DNA from: Adiantum capillus-veneris
Lineage: Eukaryota; Streptophyta; Polypodiopsida; Polypodiales; Pteridaceae
Direction: 5' to 3'
Length of the DNA stretch: 64,000 bases
Assembly: GCA_014529385.2 (NCBI GenBank)
Contig: CM043945.1
Coordinates: 91,153,112-91,217,111 of the forward strand
The notes under the pieces are model-generated. The model did not search any database. It saw only the letters and a program-made list of their open reading frames with translations, and had not been told where the DNA came from. This document shows positions 21,978-31,698 of this stretch, piece by piece. A program made the position numbers and the translations under genes. Numbering within the stretch: the stretch's first letter is position 1; every line of letters starts with the position of its first letter.

Positions 21978-22872
21978 TGTTGGAGCCCCATTGGTCCAAC
22001 TGTTGTAATGAGCCCATCTTGTAAAGCATATCAAATTCCATTTTTTATGTCTGGATTATGTAAATATTAGTCAGTTAGTCAGGACTCAGATTTATTCCCA
22101 CTTTGTAATCATGAGCAAGAGAACCCCATGTACATTTTTGAGTTAAGGTGACTAAAGTATAAAAGTCACCTTTGAACCATTTTGGAACAACATTTTTTGA
22201 ATTAATCCTGTGTCGTACAAGTCTGAGAGAGAGAGAGAGAGAGAGTGAGTGTGTCTTATCCTCTTTGCTAAGCGCTTCTCCCTCACCGGATTCACGATGC
22301 AAACACACCATTGCGGTAGTCTCTCCGAGAGCTACGCACCCACGCCACGCATTCGCCGTTTCGAGTTGATCGCGATCGATTCTTCCTCGAGCTTGTTTTG
22401 CTTGTAAGTAGCACAAACGGTGTCTGTTTTCAATAATCAAGTGCTTCATGGAGTGAGAAAGAGATTAGCTACACATAGATACTGATAAACTTAAGTTTCG
22501 CCCACTTTTGGATTATGACCTATTGGTCTATCGCGACAGTATTCGAGATAGCTAGGGTTCTAATCTGGTGAGATTAGACTTATAGGTAAATATGTCCTAG
22601 TGAAAGCATGGTGCCTAGTAATTTTGATGCGATTCCGAGTTCATTGGACGTGTAAACTGTGTTGTGAGCGTTAAGGGATAGAGTGGGTTGCAATCTATCA
22701 GGGTTAGTGATTGATGCATCATAAAAGTGCGTATGTGTAGATTGGTCTCAGCCTGACAAGCTAACGAGATTGCCTACGTGCACCTACGGGTTAGTCATGT
22801 CATCGGATGATAAGTATGTTGTCTGTGTCGTGCTCGTGAGTATGAACAGGGGAGTAGTTTTGCCCTAAAACA
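21978..22872 (+). repeat. 5' LTR of the family D element
   Basis: 895 bp from TGTTGGAGCC to CCTAAAACA. It holds a TATA box (22158), a (GA) run of about 20 bases, the palindrome GATCGCGATC at 22368-22377 and a half copy of the element's main palindrome (GTCTATCGCGACAG, 22526). Relative to the 3' LTR it lacks about 31 bases near 22048, between short GTC repeats, which looks like a deletion. Confidence 0.95.
22158..22165 (+). promoter_or_regulatory. TATA box in the 5' LTR
   Basis: TATAAAAG in an otherwise ordinary context, conserved in the 3' LTR at 40831-40838 and in the family C LTR. It probably drives the genomic transcript, with the start in the CT/GA-rich stretch downstream. Confidence 0.65.
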
Positions 22873-22873
22873 T

Positions 22874-22891
22874 TGGCGCCGCTGCCGGGGA
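22874..22891 (+). promoter_or_regulatory. Primer binding site, Asp tRNA
   Basis: TGGCGCCGCTGCCGGGGA begins one base after the LTR. It is the complement of the 3' end of plant tRNA-Asp with one mismatch (C for T at base 9). Confidence 0.9.
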
Positions 22892-23643
22892 CACAAGACC
22901 TTAAGTAGGGAGATCTACGTCACTCGTGTGATGGTTAGCTTGCTTTAGTTTTGACTAGAGAGAGCTTAAACTTTTAGAACAAGATCCAAGATAGAGTATC
23001 CTGAGGTCTAGTGGATAGACAGGAAGCCTGTGTCTTGCCGAGGGTCTGCGACTAGTTAGATTTAGTTAGGTAGGATAATGTGGAGTTATGGTTTTTGGTT
23101 TTTAGTGCTTGTTATACTTGTGAAGAAAGAGAGTAGAAAAACGCTGTAAAACCGCAAAAAACAAACAAAAAGAAGAAACAATAAGGCTGTTTGCTTGCCT
23201 TGAAAGCAAAACTCACCCCATATACCCTTGAAAGGGGTGAAAAGAGTCGACATTGAAATTTATGATCCAACACTCGAGAAAACATAAAAATTGCGACCAA
23301 AACCAACAAAAAAAAAAAAAGAAACAGGTGATTGTCATAAGGAAACACTAAGTGAACCTAAAGGGGCCAAGATGAGATATAACCATTAGTTAAGGGTAAA
23401 CTGACTGTGTCATGAGGTATGACTGATGTGCACAAGTTTAAGATGCAATGTCATAAAATTTGCATCACTTCAAGTGCAATGGAGTGTGAATTGTCAGAGA
23501 AAAGTGAAATTTGTGAAGTGCTTGAGTTTGAGGTCAAAATAAGTCCAAACTTCACAAAACTTGGGGGATAGACTTATATGGACACAGGGAACAAGACTAT
23601 GCAAAAACAGACAAAAAATTAAGTCCCCATTGCTCACTGCCTG

Positions 23644-23659
23644 GTCTATCGCGATAGAC
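23644..23659. repeat. Family D palindrome, leader copy 1
   Basis: GTCTATCGCGATAGAC, a perfect 16-bp palindrome. Confidence 0.95.
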
Positions 23660-23941
23660 TGGTGAAGGTGGTGTTTGTCTAGCAACAAGCAAAAAACCCT
23701 TATACCACAAGCTTAACACATCAATACAAGGGTACTCACAAAAATTGAGTGAATTTGAACACCAATTTTGACCCCAAAACTTCAACACTGGTGTTTGGAG
23801 TCTGAATTCAGAGACAAGGGCAAGAATTCTTTGACCAAATGTCCAAACAGTGCCAAAATTGGTCAATGCACTACACAAGGGGAGGCTAAACCAACTGTGG
23901 AGAAAAATTTGGAAAAAAGCTGAAAATGGAGAAAGTGCCCA

Positions 23942-23957
23942 GTCTATCGCGATAGAC
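23942..23957. repeat. Family D palindrome, leader copy 2
   Basis: GTCTATCGCGATAGAC, perfect, 298 bases after copy 1. Confidence 0.95.
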
Positions 23958-24240
23958 CAAGGAACTTTCTGCTGGGGAACTTTTCTTTGAAATTTCCCCT
24001 AGGGAGAGCTTTATCAGGGCCTAAATAGTAGACACACCAAAATTCAAGGCATTTAGATCACTGAAGGTCAAGCTGAGGGTCAGATAGAGAATCAAGCTCC
24101 GACTGAAATACTAAAATGGGACCAAAACCCAACCCAAGTGTCCAAACTTCACAAAACTTGGGGGATAGGATTTAGAGGGTAACTGGAACTCAAGGGTAAA
24201 TTCACAATTTTGAATTGACTTGTGCCAGAGCAAAATGTCA

Positions 24241-24256
24241 GTCTATCGCGATAGAC
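24241..24256. repeat. Family D palindrome, leader copy 3
   Basis: GTCTATCGCGATAGAC, perfect, 299 bases after copy 2. Confidence 0.95.
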
Positions 24257-24645
24257 TAAGGAAGTTGTGAATCATACACTTTTTGCAATTTGTGACTATA
24301 CTGCTAGGACATACTCTCTATATAGATCCCAACCATCATTTCATAATTGAAATTGGACCACCAGAAGACTGACTAAGTGGTTGCTGTATATACTTGAAAG
24401 ATTTTTGGTAATTCAGGGAAAACACTTGTGAACAGACTAACCATCCTTGTGTAGATCCCGGAAGGAGGTCATCACAAAGCTATATAGGAAGAAGGAGTCC
24501 AGGTAAGCTTTAAGTTTGCAACAAAAATTTCATTCTTATGTATTTAAGGTCAGGAGCCTTTGTTAAGTCGTGAGCTAAAAGTGTCAAAAGTCAAATTAGC
24601 ACCACGTCCACAGAAGAGAGTGTAACACAGACGAGACTAGACCCA

Positions 24646-25476
24646 TTGGCACCAATCATTGAAGAGAGTAGTGATACTGACACTTCGTCGGAAACGTCCT
24701 TCTTCATGATGGGAAGTCAACAGCCAGGAGGTTTCATCGGTGAAGGACCAATGCCAGGAGGGAGCACCTCCCTACATCCTTTAAACGAAACCCAGTTCAC
24801 TATAATCTTCTTGGAAGGAACTAACTCGAGGGGAGCCCTAGTCTATTCTGACTATCGGGAACGCAAGTGTATTTGTATTGAAGAAAGACCGGCTCAGAGA
24901 CTAGAGATAATTCGAGTCTACGATGATGGAGACAGATTTAGAGACGAAAAGGGAAACCACTATCTGATAGTGAGTAACCCTGAGGATTACAACAGATATG
25001 GGGATAACGTGGCAAAAGGGAAAATGATTTCAGAAACCCAAGAACCGCCTCCTAACATTGATCGACCTGGAGCGCTTTTTATGTATGATAAGAAAGCAAC
25101 CACGGTCCCAACCTATAATGAGAATGTAGGGATTTACAAGCATGAAAGCGAGGGAATATTCTCTTACTTTCGATGCAAGGAACCCTACCCAAATGAATTA
25201 AGCAAAGACAAGGTTCTTTACTTATTTTCTTATGAAACTGCTATGGGGAAGGATATTGTTTTTGTTGACAGATACGGGCGAGAATACAAACGTATTCTCC
25301 CAGAAGAGGTTGAAAAGGCAACAGTTCCGGGAGCATCGACCTATGGCCCCGACGAGGTACCAAGAGCCACCTACACCCCTAGCAAGTCGACTAATACCTT
25401 TTCAGAAGAGTATGATGCTACCTCACATTCTACCCAACCACCGACGTCCAGCTACCAGGACCAACCAGCTACTTAG
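24646..25476 (+). CDS. Gag-pol, N-terminal module region (family D)
   Basis: First part of a ~9.7-kb gag-pol frame, open from 24574. The first ATG in frame is at 24706 (MMGSQQPGGFIGEGPMPGG), so translation starts there or on a spliced exon. Aromatic-x-D-x-x-G modules appear as FRDEKGNHYLIV and FVDRYGREYKRI, with looser ones around VYSDYRERKCICI and YNENVGIYKHESEG. S/T/P/Q-rich sequence ends it at TAG 25474, a likely CAG-to-TAG change because the frame continues open beyond. No known Gag domain covers these modules. The family C element has more copies. Confidence 0.75.
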   Translation: MAPIIEESSDTDTSSETSFFMMGSQQPGGFIGEGPMPGGSTSLHPLNETQFTIIFLEGTNSRGALVYSDYRERKCICIEERPAQRLEIIRVYDDGDRFRDEKGNHYLIVSNPEDYNRYGDNVAKGKMISETQEPPPNIDRPGALFMYDKKATTVPTYNENVGIYKHESEGIFSYFRCKEPYPNELSKDKVLYLFSYETAMGKDIVFVDRYGREYKRILPEEVEKATVPGASTYGPDEVPRATYTPSKSTNTFSEEYDATSHSTQPPTSSYQDQPAT

Positions 25477-26691
25477 CCATCACTGCAGGCATGGCTTCGA
25501 CAGAGTGCTACATTAGAACAAGACCAAACCCGAGAGGGTTATCAAACCACACGAGGGTTAAGGGATTTACAAGAACCACCACTCTATGCACGGTATCAAG
25601 GAGAGAGTAAGCCAAAGACTCAGGGGTCAACTGAGCTTGGAAGAACACTCCGAGAACGAGTTTGGAGAGATGAACCATCTCTCACGAGAACTGTTAGGAA
25701 TTATGGATTAGGAGCACCATTGGGAGAAGACCCTGGCCACTACAAAAGACCAGAGGAGGTATATCGACTAGGACGGGGAGATCCCGTGATGAGATTTGGA
25801 GACCATCGTAGAATTAGACCTTCTCAAGTGCAAAAATGGATAAACAAGAAATATACAGGAAGCAAGGATCCAAGAGATCATGTAGCAGCCTTTGTGCGTG
25901 TAATTAGAGCTGAAGAGGTGCTAGACTTTCCTACCCAATTTGCAGGATTCGGTTTAACCTTAGAGGATGATGCGGCTACATGGTTTGACTCGATGGAGCG
26001 AAGAGACTTTGAGTCTATGGAGGAAGTGTTTGACGAGTTTATCGAGGAATTCTCACAAAGGGGGATAGCTCATAATACAGTCTCACAAATCCATAAATTC
26101 AAACAGAAAGATGGAGAGTCCGTGCGAAAGGCCGCCCTCCGATTAAAAAGATATGTTAAGTTCTATCCCGTGGAAGAACTGCCAACTCAGTCCAGACTTA
26201 TGCTTATATTTATCCAAGGACTAAGGAATGCAGATCTTCAAAAGGACTTACATATTAAAAGGAGCACTACGTTGAATGATTTAACCAAGGAAGCTCTATA
26301 CCTTGTGGACAATTGTGCGATCTACAAAGAGGGTGAGTTCAAGGATCTTGATGATGATTATTTCTCACAACAAAGCAGAGGCAAGTCTGCTAAGACAACA
26401 CTGAAGGGGGAAGTAGTGGTAAGCCAAGAGCAGCTTGTAGAGGAAGTGCTTAAAAAGATTAACTTGTATTCCAAACCACAAGCTAAACAACCAAAATGGT
26501 GTGCGATTGAAGAAAAATGTACAAACCATGGGACGGAGGAGTGTTATTATAACAAGGGATATGTGAGAGAACGACCATATACTCCGCAAGCTCAGAAGAC
26601 ATCCCCTCAAGTCCCACCGATGCCTAGATATCAAACAGGCAACCTACCAGGACCTGTAGGCGTAGAAAGACCACAACCAGTGTTGGGATAA
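25477..26691 (+). CDS. Gag-pol, capsid core (family D)
   Basis: Same frame as the preceding piece. From 25720 it matches the plant retrotransposon gag core: VQKWINKKYTGSKDPRDHVA, FPTQFAGFGLTLEDDAATWF, FDEFIEEFSQRGIAHNTVSQ and FIQGLRNADLQKDLH. This domain forms the particle shell. A Cys/His stretch WCAIEEKCTNHGTEECYYN at about 26500 sits where Athila/Tat Gags carry a similar Cys-His motif. It ends at TAA 26689, again explainable by C to T. Confidence 0.85.
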   Translation, partial: PSLQAWLRQSATLEQDQTREGYQTTRGLRDLQEPPLYARYQGESKPKTQGSTELGRTLRERVWRDEPSLTRTVRNYGLGAPLGEDPGHYKRPEEVYRLGRGDPVMRFGDHRRIRPSQVQKWINKKYTGSKDPRDHVAAFVRVIRAEEVLDFPTQFAGFGLTLEDDAATWFDSMERRDFESMEEVFDEFIEEFSQRGIAHNTVSQIHKFKQKDGESVRKAALRLKRYVKFYPVEELPTQSRLMLIFIQGLRNADLQKDLHIKRSTTLNDLTKEALYLVDNCAIYKEGEFKDLDDDYFSQQSRGKSAKTTLKGEVVVSQEQLVEEVLKKINLYSKPQAKQPKWCAIEEKCTNHGTEECYYNKGYVRERPYTPQAQKTSPQVPPMPRYQTGNLPGPVGVERPQPVLG

Positions 26692-27363
26692 CAACCACCC
26701 CTACCAGGATTACGACCAGTCGGCATAAGATACACACCCACAGTAACTGAGTCGGACGAGAAGGCTTTGGTACCTATGCATGCATACTACGACGAGCCCA
26801 ATGAATATGCGGAGAACTCTGTCTATTATCCACCGTACGAACCCTCTACACCAGAACCATGGAGCATAATAGGAAATACAGGACCACCAACTACTGCACA
26901 GGTAGCGGGAGAAGGACGATATAGCCTGGATGAAAGAACATTGTTGTTCATAGCCAACGGAGGCATGAGCGGGCAAAGAATTGCACACCAACAAAGAGGA
27001 TCTCCAGGAGCACCTCAACAGCCTAAAGGACCATGCTACAAGTGTGGAGGAGACCATTGGCTGAGGGATTGCCCTCATGACGAAATCATTAGGGTCAATG
27101 CATATTGCACGGAGTGTGGAATTACTCACTTAATCCCTGGTTGCCCTAAAAACCCGAGCAAAGGAGCAAAAACTACCTTGAATATGTTGGGAGCGCTACC
27201 GTCCAGTGGAGGGTCAGAAAACGAAACTCCGATTCCTGTTAAGGTCTTGACGAGAGCCCATGCAAGGAAAAATGACAATCAGCCCAAGAGTAATGATGAA
27301 AATCAAGAAGAAATCAAGACTGACAAGTCTATCATCAGTCGTGATAATCCTTGGAAAGAATGA
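26692..27363 (+). CDS. Gag-pol, double zinc knuckle (family D)
   Basis: Same frame. After a P/Y-rich stretch there are two knuckles, CYKCGGDHWLRDC (27034) and CTECGITHLIPGC (27106), both C-x2-C-x3-H-x4-C, one residue shorter than the usual retroviral knuckle (x4). They are expected to bind RNA as nucleocapsid. The reading stops at TGA 27361 (CGA in an intact copy would read through) and resumes in the same frame. Confidence 0.82.
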   Translation, partial: QPPLPGLRPVGIRYTPTVTESDEKALVPMHAYYDEPNEYAENSVYYPPYEPSTPEPWSIIGNTGPPTTAQVAGEGRYSLDERTLLFIANGGMSGQRIAHQQRGSPGAPQQPKGPCYKCGGDHWLRDCPHDEIIRVNAYCTECGITHLIPGCPKNPSKGAKTTLNMLGALPSSGGSENETPIPVKVLTRAHARKNDNQPKSNDENQEEIKTDKSIISRDNPWKE

Positions 27364-29961
27364 AGAGCAAAAATGAAAGCTAGACGTGAGCGAAAACAAA
27401 AAGATGTAGAAGCTGAGCTGACGATAGCTCGAGAGCAACTTAAACAGCAAAGAGAGTCCGACTCTCTAAAATCAACGGAAGGACCAAAGAGTGCAAGCTC
27501 AGGAGGGTCGGTATTGGTAGATAAGATCAATGAACCCTTAGATGCAATCTTGCAAGCATATGAAGCAAGATTGAAGAACAGACAAACCCTAGAGCAAAGG
27601 TGGATGACATATCCATATCCAGAGATAGAAAAACAGAGACTAGAGATGTGCAAACAGCTAATTGAAACTGCACAAGCTTTACTGGAGCCTCCACCTATGG
27701 AAGCAGGAGATAGAGTAATCAAATCACCAAACAATGAAACACCTCACAAAACCGAACAAAGGATACCCGACAAGATAGAAAACATTAAATCCTTGCCGGA
27801 TGTAGAGGATGCAAAAGACGTACCTAATAGCACTGATGAATCATTGAAAGGTTTTCCACCATATTCCCCTATTGTGGAAGAAAATTGGCATGAAGAGCTA
27901 TGGGAAACGGTGCGAAAAGCTCAAGAAAAATATGAGACAAAAACAATCGAGTCAGCGCCTTTCTCAGAGCTGAACTTGAATAAGACTCCATGGGATCTGG
28001 ACGTTAAATCATTTCAAGGGGATAATGGTTCAGTTGCATCCGAAGATAGCAGACCACAATCTCTTAGAACTTTGCCATCATATATGGGAGACTATGAGGC
28101 AAGGTCAGAAATTCGAAGAGTACCTTCTCAGAGAATAGGCGGTTCAAATCAGTTGGACACTAAAATCCTGACAGACTTGTTGACCACTCCGGTCAAGTGT
28201 ACAATCACATTGGCAGAATTGTTAAAAATTAGGTCAAGTATGTGGACGGGAGTGGGAAAATGTCTTGAAAAATTTGGCATAAGGACGCCTCTTAAGTTCT
28301 TCGAAACCGAGCTTAATGACACAGAACCGAAGAAAGTCAACACTAGACCAGTGCCACTCAACAAGGTAGGAGAGTATTGTGAGGGTGAAGACGGCAACAA
28401 AACCCTACCAGTTGAGTATAATGGCATAGAGACTAAAGAAATACTTGATAGTGGAGCTGGCATTGCCATTATGACCAAATTGCTATGGGAAAAATGGGGA
28501 AAACCAACAATACGAACAACTAGAATGAAATTGCAAGTGGCGGATGGGCACATAGAAAGTCCTATAGGATTGCTTGAGGCAATTGTGGTATCTTCTTGTG
28601 GCATAGAGTACAAACATACCTTTGCCATAGTAGATTTCGGCAAGAAGAACAACTATGAAATTATCCTTGGTAGGCCGTTCATGAGGCAACTCAAAATGGT
28701 ACAGGACTGGGGGTATGATTATTTGTATCTAAGACATGCTAAAACTACTACACGTGCAAACATGAAAAATCATAGCTACCATGATGTCACAAGAACCCCG
28801 GTGGAAGAATTTGACTCAGCCACCATTAGTGGATCAGAAGTCCCAGCGTGGCTTTGTAAGAAAAAAGAGATATGGATGTGTGGGGCATCTCAATGTAGTG
28901 AATTTGACCACGATGAAAGGACACTAGAGAGGGTCTTGGAAGACAATGCCTATATACGAGAACCTTTTCCTGAAGAGAATCTCGAACCCCTAGAATGGTC
29001 TCAAATTTTGGCTACATTGGATGTATGCGTCAATGAAGTCACTCTCACCAATTTTTGTGATGAGAATGGCTACGATATCATACCATACTACATGTTGAGC
29101 AAAATTGTGGAGGAGGACGAGGACGAGGTAGATACTGAGAATATGAGGATCCATAAAACAGAAATGAAACTTGAGATTAAGATAGTGGGCTATGTGGACA
29201 TCCCCACTAAAGAAATGAAGCAGAAAGGAGAACAATTTTATGATTCTTCTGATCAAAGTGAAAACAGGAATAACGTAGATGACGAGAAGTCGGAAAATAC
29301 AGAGGGAGACGACAATCAAGATCAAGACAATGACGTCTTCTACAATTTCCCAAACCAAAGACGCCAAAAAAGATACAAGGGTAAACGACACCACATCAGT
29401 ACACCAACCAGGTTGAGACCCATGCCGGAGTTTGAGGGTAAGACACATTTCCTTATGAACATTCATGTTGTTGATTGTGCTAAGGATAAGGTGTCAGGAA
29501 GATTTCTTAAGGTGGCTGAAGACTCAGGATTTAAGTCCAGACTGTTGAAACCTAAGAAAACCAGCAAACCAAAAAAAGGAGTTGCAACAGAAAAACTGAA
29601 TGTCTGTGGTAGTCCAATTATGACAAAAATTGATGGGAAAACGAGATACAATGAGTTGAAACAAAAGATAAAAAATGTATGGACAACTGAAATGGAAAGT
29701 AGCGATGGAACGAACGCTAGTGATGGGAGTAAAAAGATAGATGTACCTCCTCACTATTGTAAGTACACCATTCAGGAAAGAAGATTGGTGGTTCAGCAGC
29801 CAATGAAGGAGCCTAAATCAAACGAGTCCTACGATGGGCCAGAGAACGCCAAGAAAATAGACTTAGCAGAGCTAGGAGAAAATCCTCGACCTGCTTACAT
29901 TGCCACAGATCTAGGTCGAGAAGAAGAGGACTTACTGATCAAAACACTTAAGGAATTTTGA
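27364..29961 (+). CDS. Gag-pol, linker and first retropepsin (family D)
   Basis: Same frame, about 865 codons. A charged helical part (27373-28100) leads to an aspartic protease: ILDSGAGIAIMTKLLWEKWG with catalytic Asp at 28447-28449, LQVADGHIESPIGLLEAIVV and EIILGRPFMRQLKMVQDWGY. Such proteases cut the polyprotein as a dimer. The D-S-G-A box and I-L-G-R motif are intact. A long acidic linker follows (29100-29350), then the VPPHYCKYTIQE..KKIDLAE segment shared with family B. It ends at TGA 29959, likely once CGA. Confidence 0.88.
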   Translation, partial: RAKMKARRERKQKDVEAELTIAREQLKQQRESDSLKSTEGPKSASSGGSVLVDKINEPLDAILQAYEARLKNRQTLEQRWMTYPYPEIEKQRLEMCKQLIETAQALLEPPPMEAGDRVIKSPNNETPHKTEQRIPDKIENIKSLPDVEDAKDVPNSTDESLKGFPPYSPIVEENWHEELWETVRKAQEKYETKTIESAPFSELNLNKTPWDLDVKSFQGDNGSVASEDSRPQSLRTLPSYMGDYEARSEIRRVPSQRIGGSNQLDTKILTDLLTTPVKCTITLAELLKIRSSMWTGVGKCLEKFGIRTPLKFFETELNDTEPKKVNTRPVPLNKVGEYCEGEDGNKTLPVEYNGIETKEILDSGAGIAIMTKLLWEKWGKPTIRTTRMKLQVADGHIESPIGLLEAIVVSSCGIEYKHTFAIVDFGKKNNYEIILGRPFMRQLKMVQDWGYDYLYLRHAKTTTRANMKNHSYHDVTRTPVEEFDSATISGSEVPAWLCKKKEIWMCGASQCSEFDHDERTLERVLEDNAYIREPFPEENLEPLEWSQILATLDVCVNEVTLTNFCDENGYDIIPYYMLSKIVEEDEDEVDTENMRIHKTEMKLEIKIVGYVDIPTKEMKQKGEQFYDSSDQSENRNNVDDEKSENTEGDDNQDQDNDVFYNFPNQRRQKRYKGKRHHISTPTRLRPMPEFEGKTHFLMNIHVVDCAKDKVSGRFLKVAEDSGFKSRLLKPKKTSKPKKGVATEKLNVCGSPIMTKIDGKTRYNELKQKIKNVWTTEMESSDGTNASDGSKKIDVPPHYCKYTIQERRLVVQQPMKEPKSNESYDGPENAKKIDLAELGENPRPAYIATDLGREEEDLLIKTLKEF

Positions 29962-31454
29962 GATGTATTTGCATGGTCATACAAAGATTTGAAGGGGGTG
30001 GATCCTAACATTTGTGAACTTTCAATCCCTTTGAAGTCTGATGCAAAGCCAAGCAAACAACGTCCATACACGTATAATGACACATTCGCCAAAAGGATAA
30101 AAGAGGAGATAGACAAACTTATGGAGGCTGAATTTATTTATGAGATAGAACACACGGACTGGGTGTCCCCGATAGTGGTGGTACCTAAGAAAAACAGGAA
30201 ATTACGAGTGTGTGTAAATATCAAGAAGGTAAACGCAGCAACAATAAGACACAACTACCCTCTTCCTATCACTGAACACATCCTAGAACGAGTGGCGGGC
30301 AAGCAAGCCTATAGCTTTATGGACGGATTCTCGGGTTATAACCAATTGGGGGTCAAACTAGAAGATCAATACAAAACAGCATTTTCAACAGAATGGGGCA
30401 TATATGCGTTTAGGGTAATGCCATTTGGCTTGACCAATGCTCCAGCCACATTTCAGAGATTAATGACACACGCTTTTAAAGAATACTTGCGAAAATTCTT
30501 GGATATTCACATGGACGACTTGTGTGTCTATTCTCTATTGAGAGAAGACCATATAGATCATCTGAGAAAGGTATTCAAAAAATACAGAACGTATAGGATT
30601 TGCCTCAACCCAGAAAAATGCGTATTCATGGTACGACAAGGTAAAATCTTAGGCCACATAGTGTCGACTAATGGAATTACCACTGATGAAGACAAGGTGA
30701 AGGTGATCATAGAATTTCCAAGACCAAACACTATACGAGAGGTACAATCATTTATGGGACTTTGTGGAAACTACCGACGTTTTATCTACATGTACGCTGT
30801 AATAGCAAAACCCTTGTATAGTCTAATCACGCTCTTCATTTGGACAAATGAATGTGAGGAGTCATTCCAGAAATTAAAAGATGCATTGGTATCTGCACCA
30901 ATTCTAAAAGCACCAGATTGGTCAAAGATCTTCCATGTACATGTAGATGCTTCGGCATTTGCAATAGGCTGTATATTAGCACAACCAGATGAGGGAAAGA
31001 CGGATTTTCCAATCAGTTATGCTAGTAGACAACTCAAAAGTGCAGAGAAGAATTATACTACCATTGAAAGAGAAGGATTGGGTATGATATATGCTGTAAA
31101 GAAATTTCGGCACTACTTACTCCCAAACAAATTCACATTCTTTGTGGATCATCAGGCACTCTTGTACTTAGTAAACAAACCTTGCAACACGGGACGAATT
31201 GTAAGATGGTTCATTGTGTTGCTAGAGTTTGATTTTACAGTAGTAGTTAAGAAAGGAAAAACTCATCAAAGAGCAGACCACCTTTCTCGATTACTACATG
31301 GCGAAAAAGCTACCGGAGTAGATGATGATCTCCCAGATGCATACCTGTTTAATATAGAGATGATACCGAAATGGTCAGAGCAAATTATTCTGTTGCTGAC
31401 ATATGGAATGAATCTTGACGACAAACACACGGTGGAAGACATTAGACAAGCACG
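29962..31454 (+). CDS. Gag-pol, reverse transcriptase and RNase H (family D)
   Basis: Same frame. Reverse transcriptase: WVSPIVVVPKKNRKLRVCVN, FMDGFSGYNQLGVKLEDQYK, FRVMPFGLTNAPATFQRLM and the catalytic box HMDDLCVYS (Asp-Asp at 30514-30519), then GKILGHIVS and REVQSFMGLCGNYRRFI. RNase H: FHVHVDASAFAIGCILAQ (Asp at 30946), ISYASRQLKSAEKNYTTIER, FVDHQALLYLVNK and KTHQRADHLSR. There is a single RNase H; no second, archaeal-type domain follows, unlike the element at 55994-64000. Confidence 0.95.
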
Positions 31455-31698
31455 AAATTATACAATGCTTGCGGGAAGAATGTACCATCATGGAAACGAT
31501 GGGATTCTAAGATTGTGTATAGGCCCAGAGGAGTAAGAAGCGTATCTAGAGGGGGGCCACACACAAACAGGGGGATTCCATAGAGGAAATCAAATTATGT
31601 ATGCACAATTAAGAAGACTTGGAGTGTATTGGCCAGGAATGGCAGGAGATGTAGAAAATTAAATCAAGAAATGCGACTTTTGCACATCCAATACCACT
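31455..31698 (+). CDS. Gag-pol, first H2C2 zinc module (family D)
   Basis: Same frame. YTMLAGRMYHHGNDGILRLC, then EGGHTQTGGFHRGN, YAQLRRLGVYWPGMAGDVEN and KKCDFC give the complete H-x6-H..C-x2-C pattern (His at 31558, last Cys at 31681-31683). Usually one such module stands at the start of the integrase; here another follows 250 bases later. Two TAA codons (31534, 31660) interrupt it, each one C-to-T step from CAA. Confidence 0.85.

Larger units (their letters stand above)
22892..24645 (+). other. Untranslated leader with ~299-bp repeats (family D)
   Basis: A long noncoding leader. From about 23440 it consists of similar paragraphs (CCAAACTTCACAAAACTTGG at 23547 and 24143; CACCAAAATTCAAGGCATTT at 24030), each closing with the palindrome GTCTATCGCGATAGAC at 23644, 23942 and 24241, spaced 298 and 299 bases. 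A consensus-like splice donor CAG|GTAAGC lies at 24500-24508. The leader could serve RNA packaging or dimerisation, regulation or splicing; sequence alone does not decide. Confidence 0.75.
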
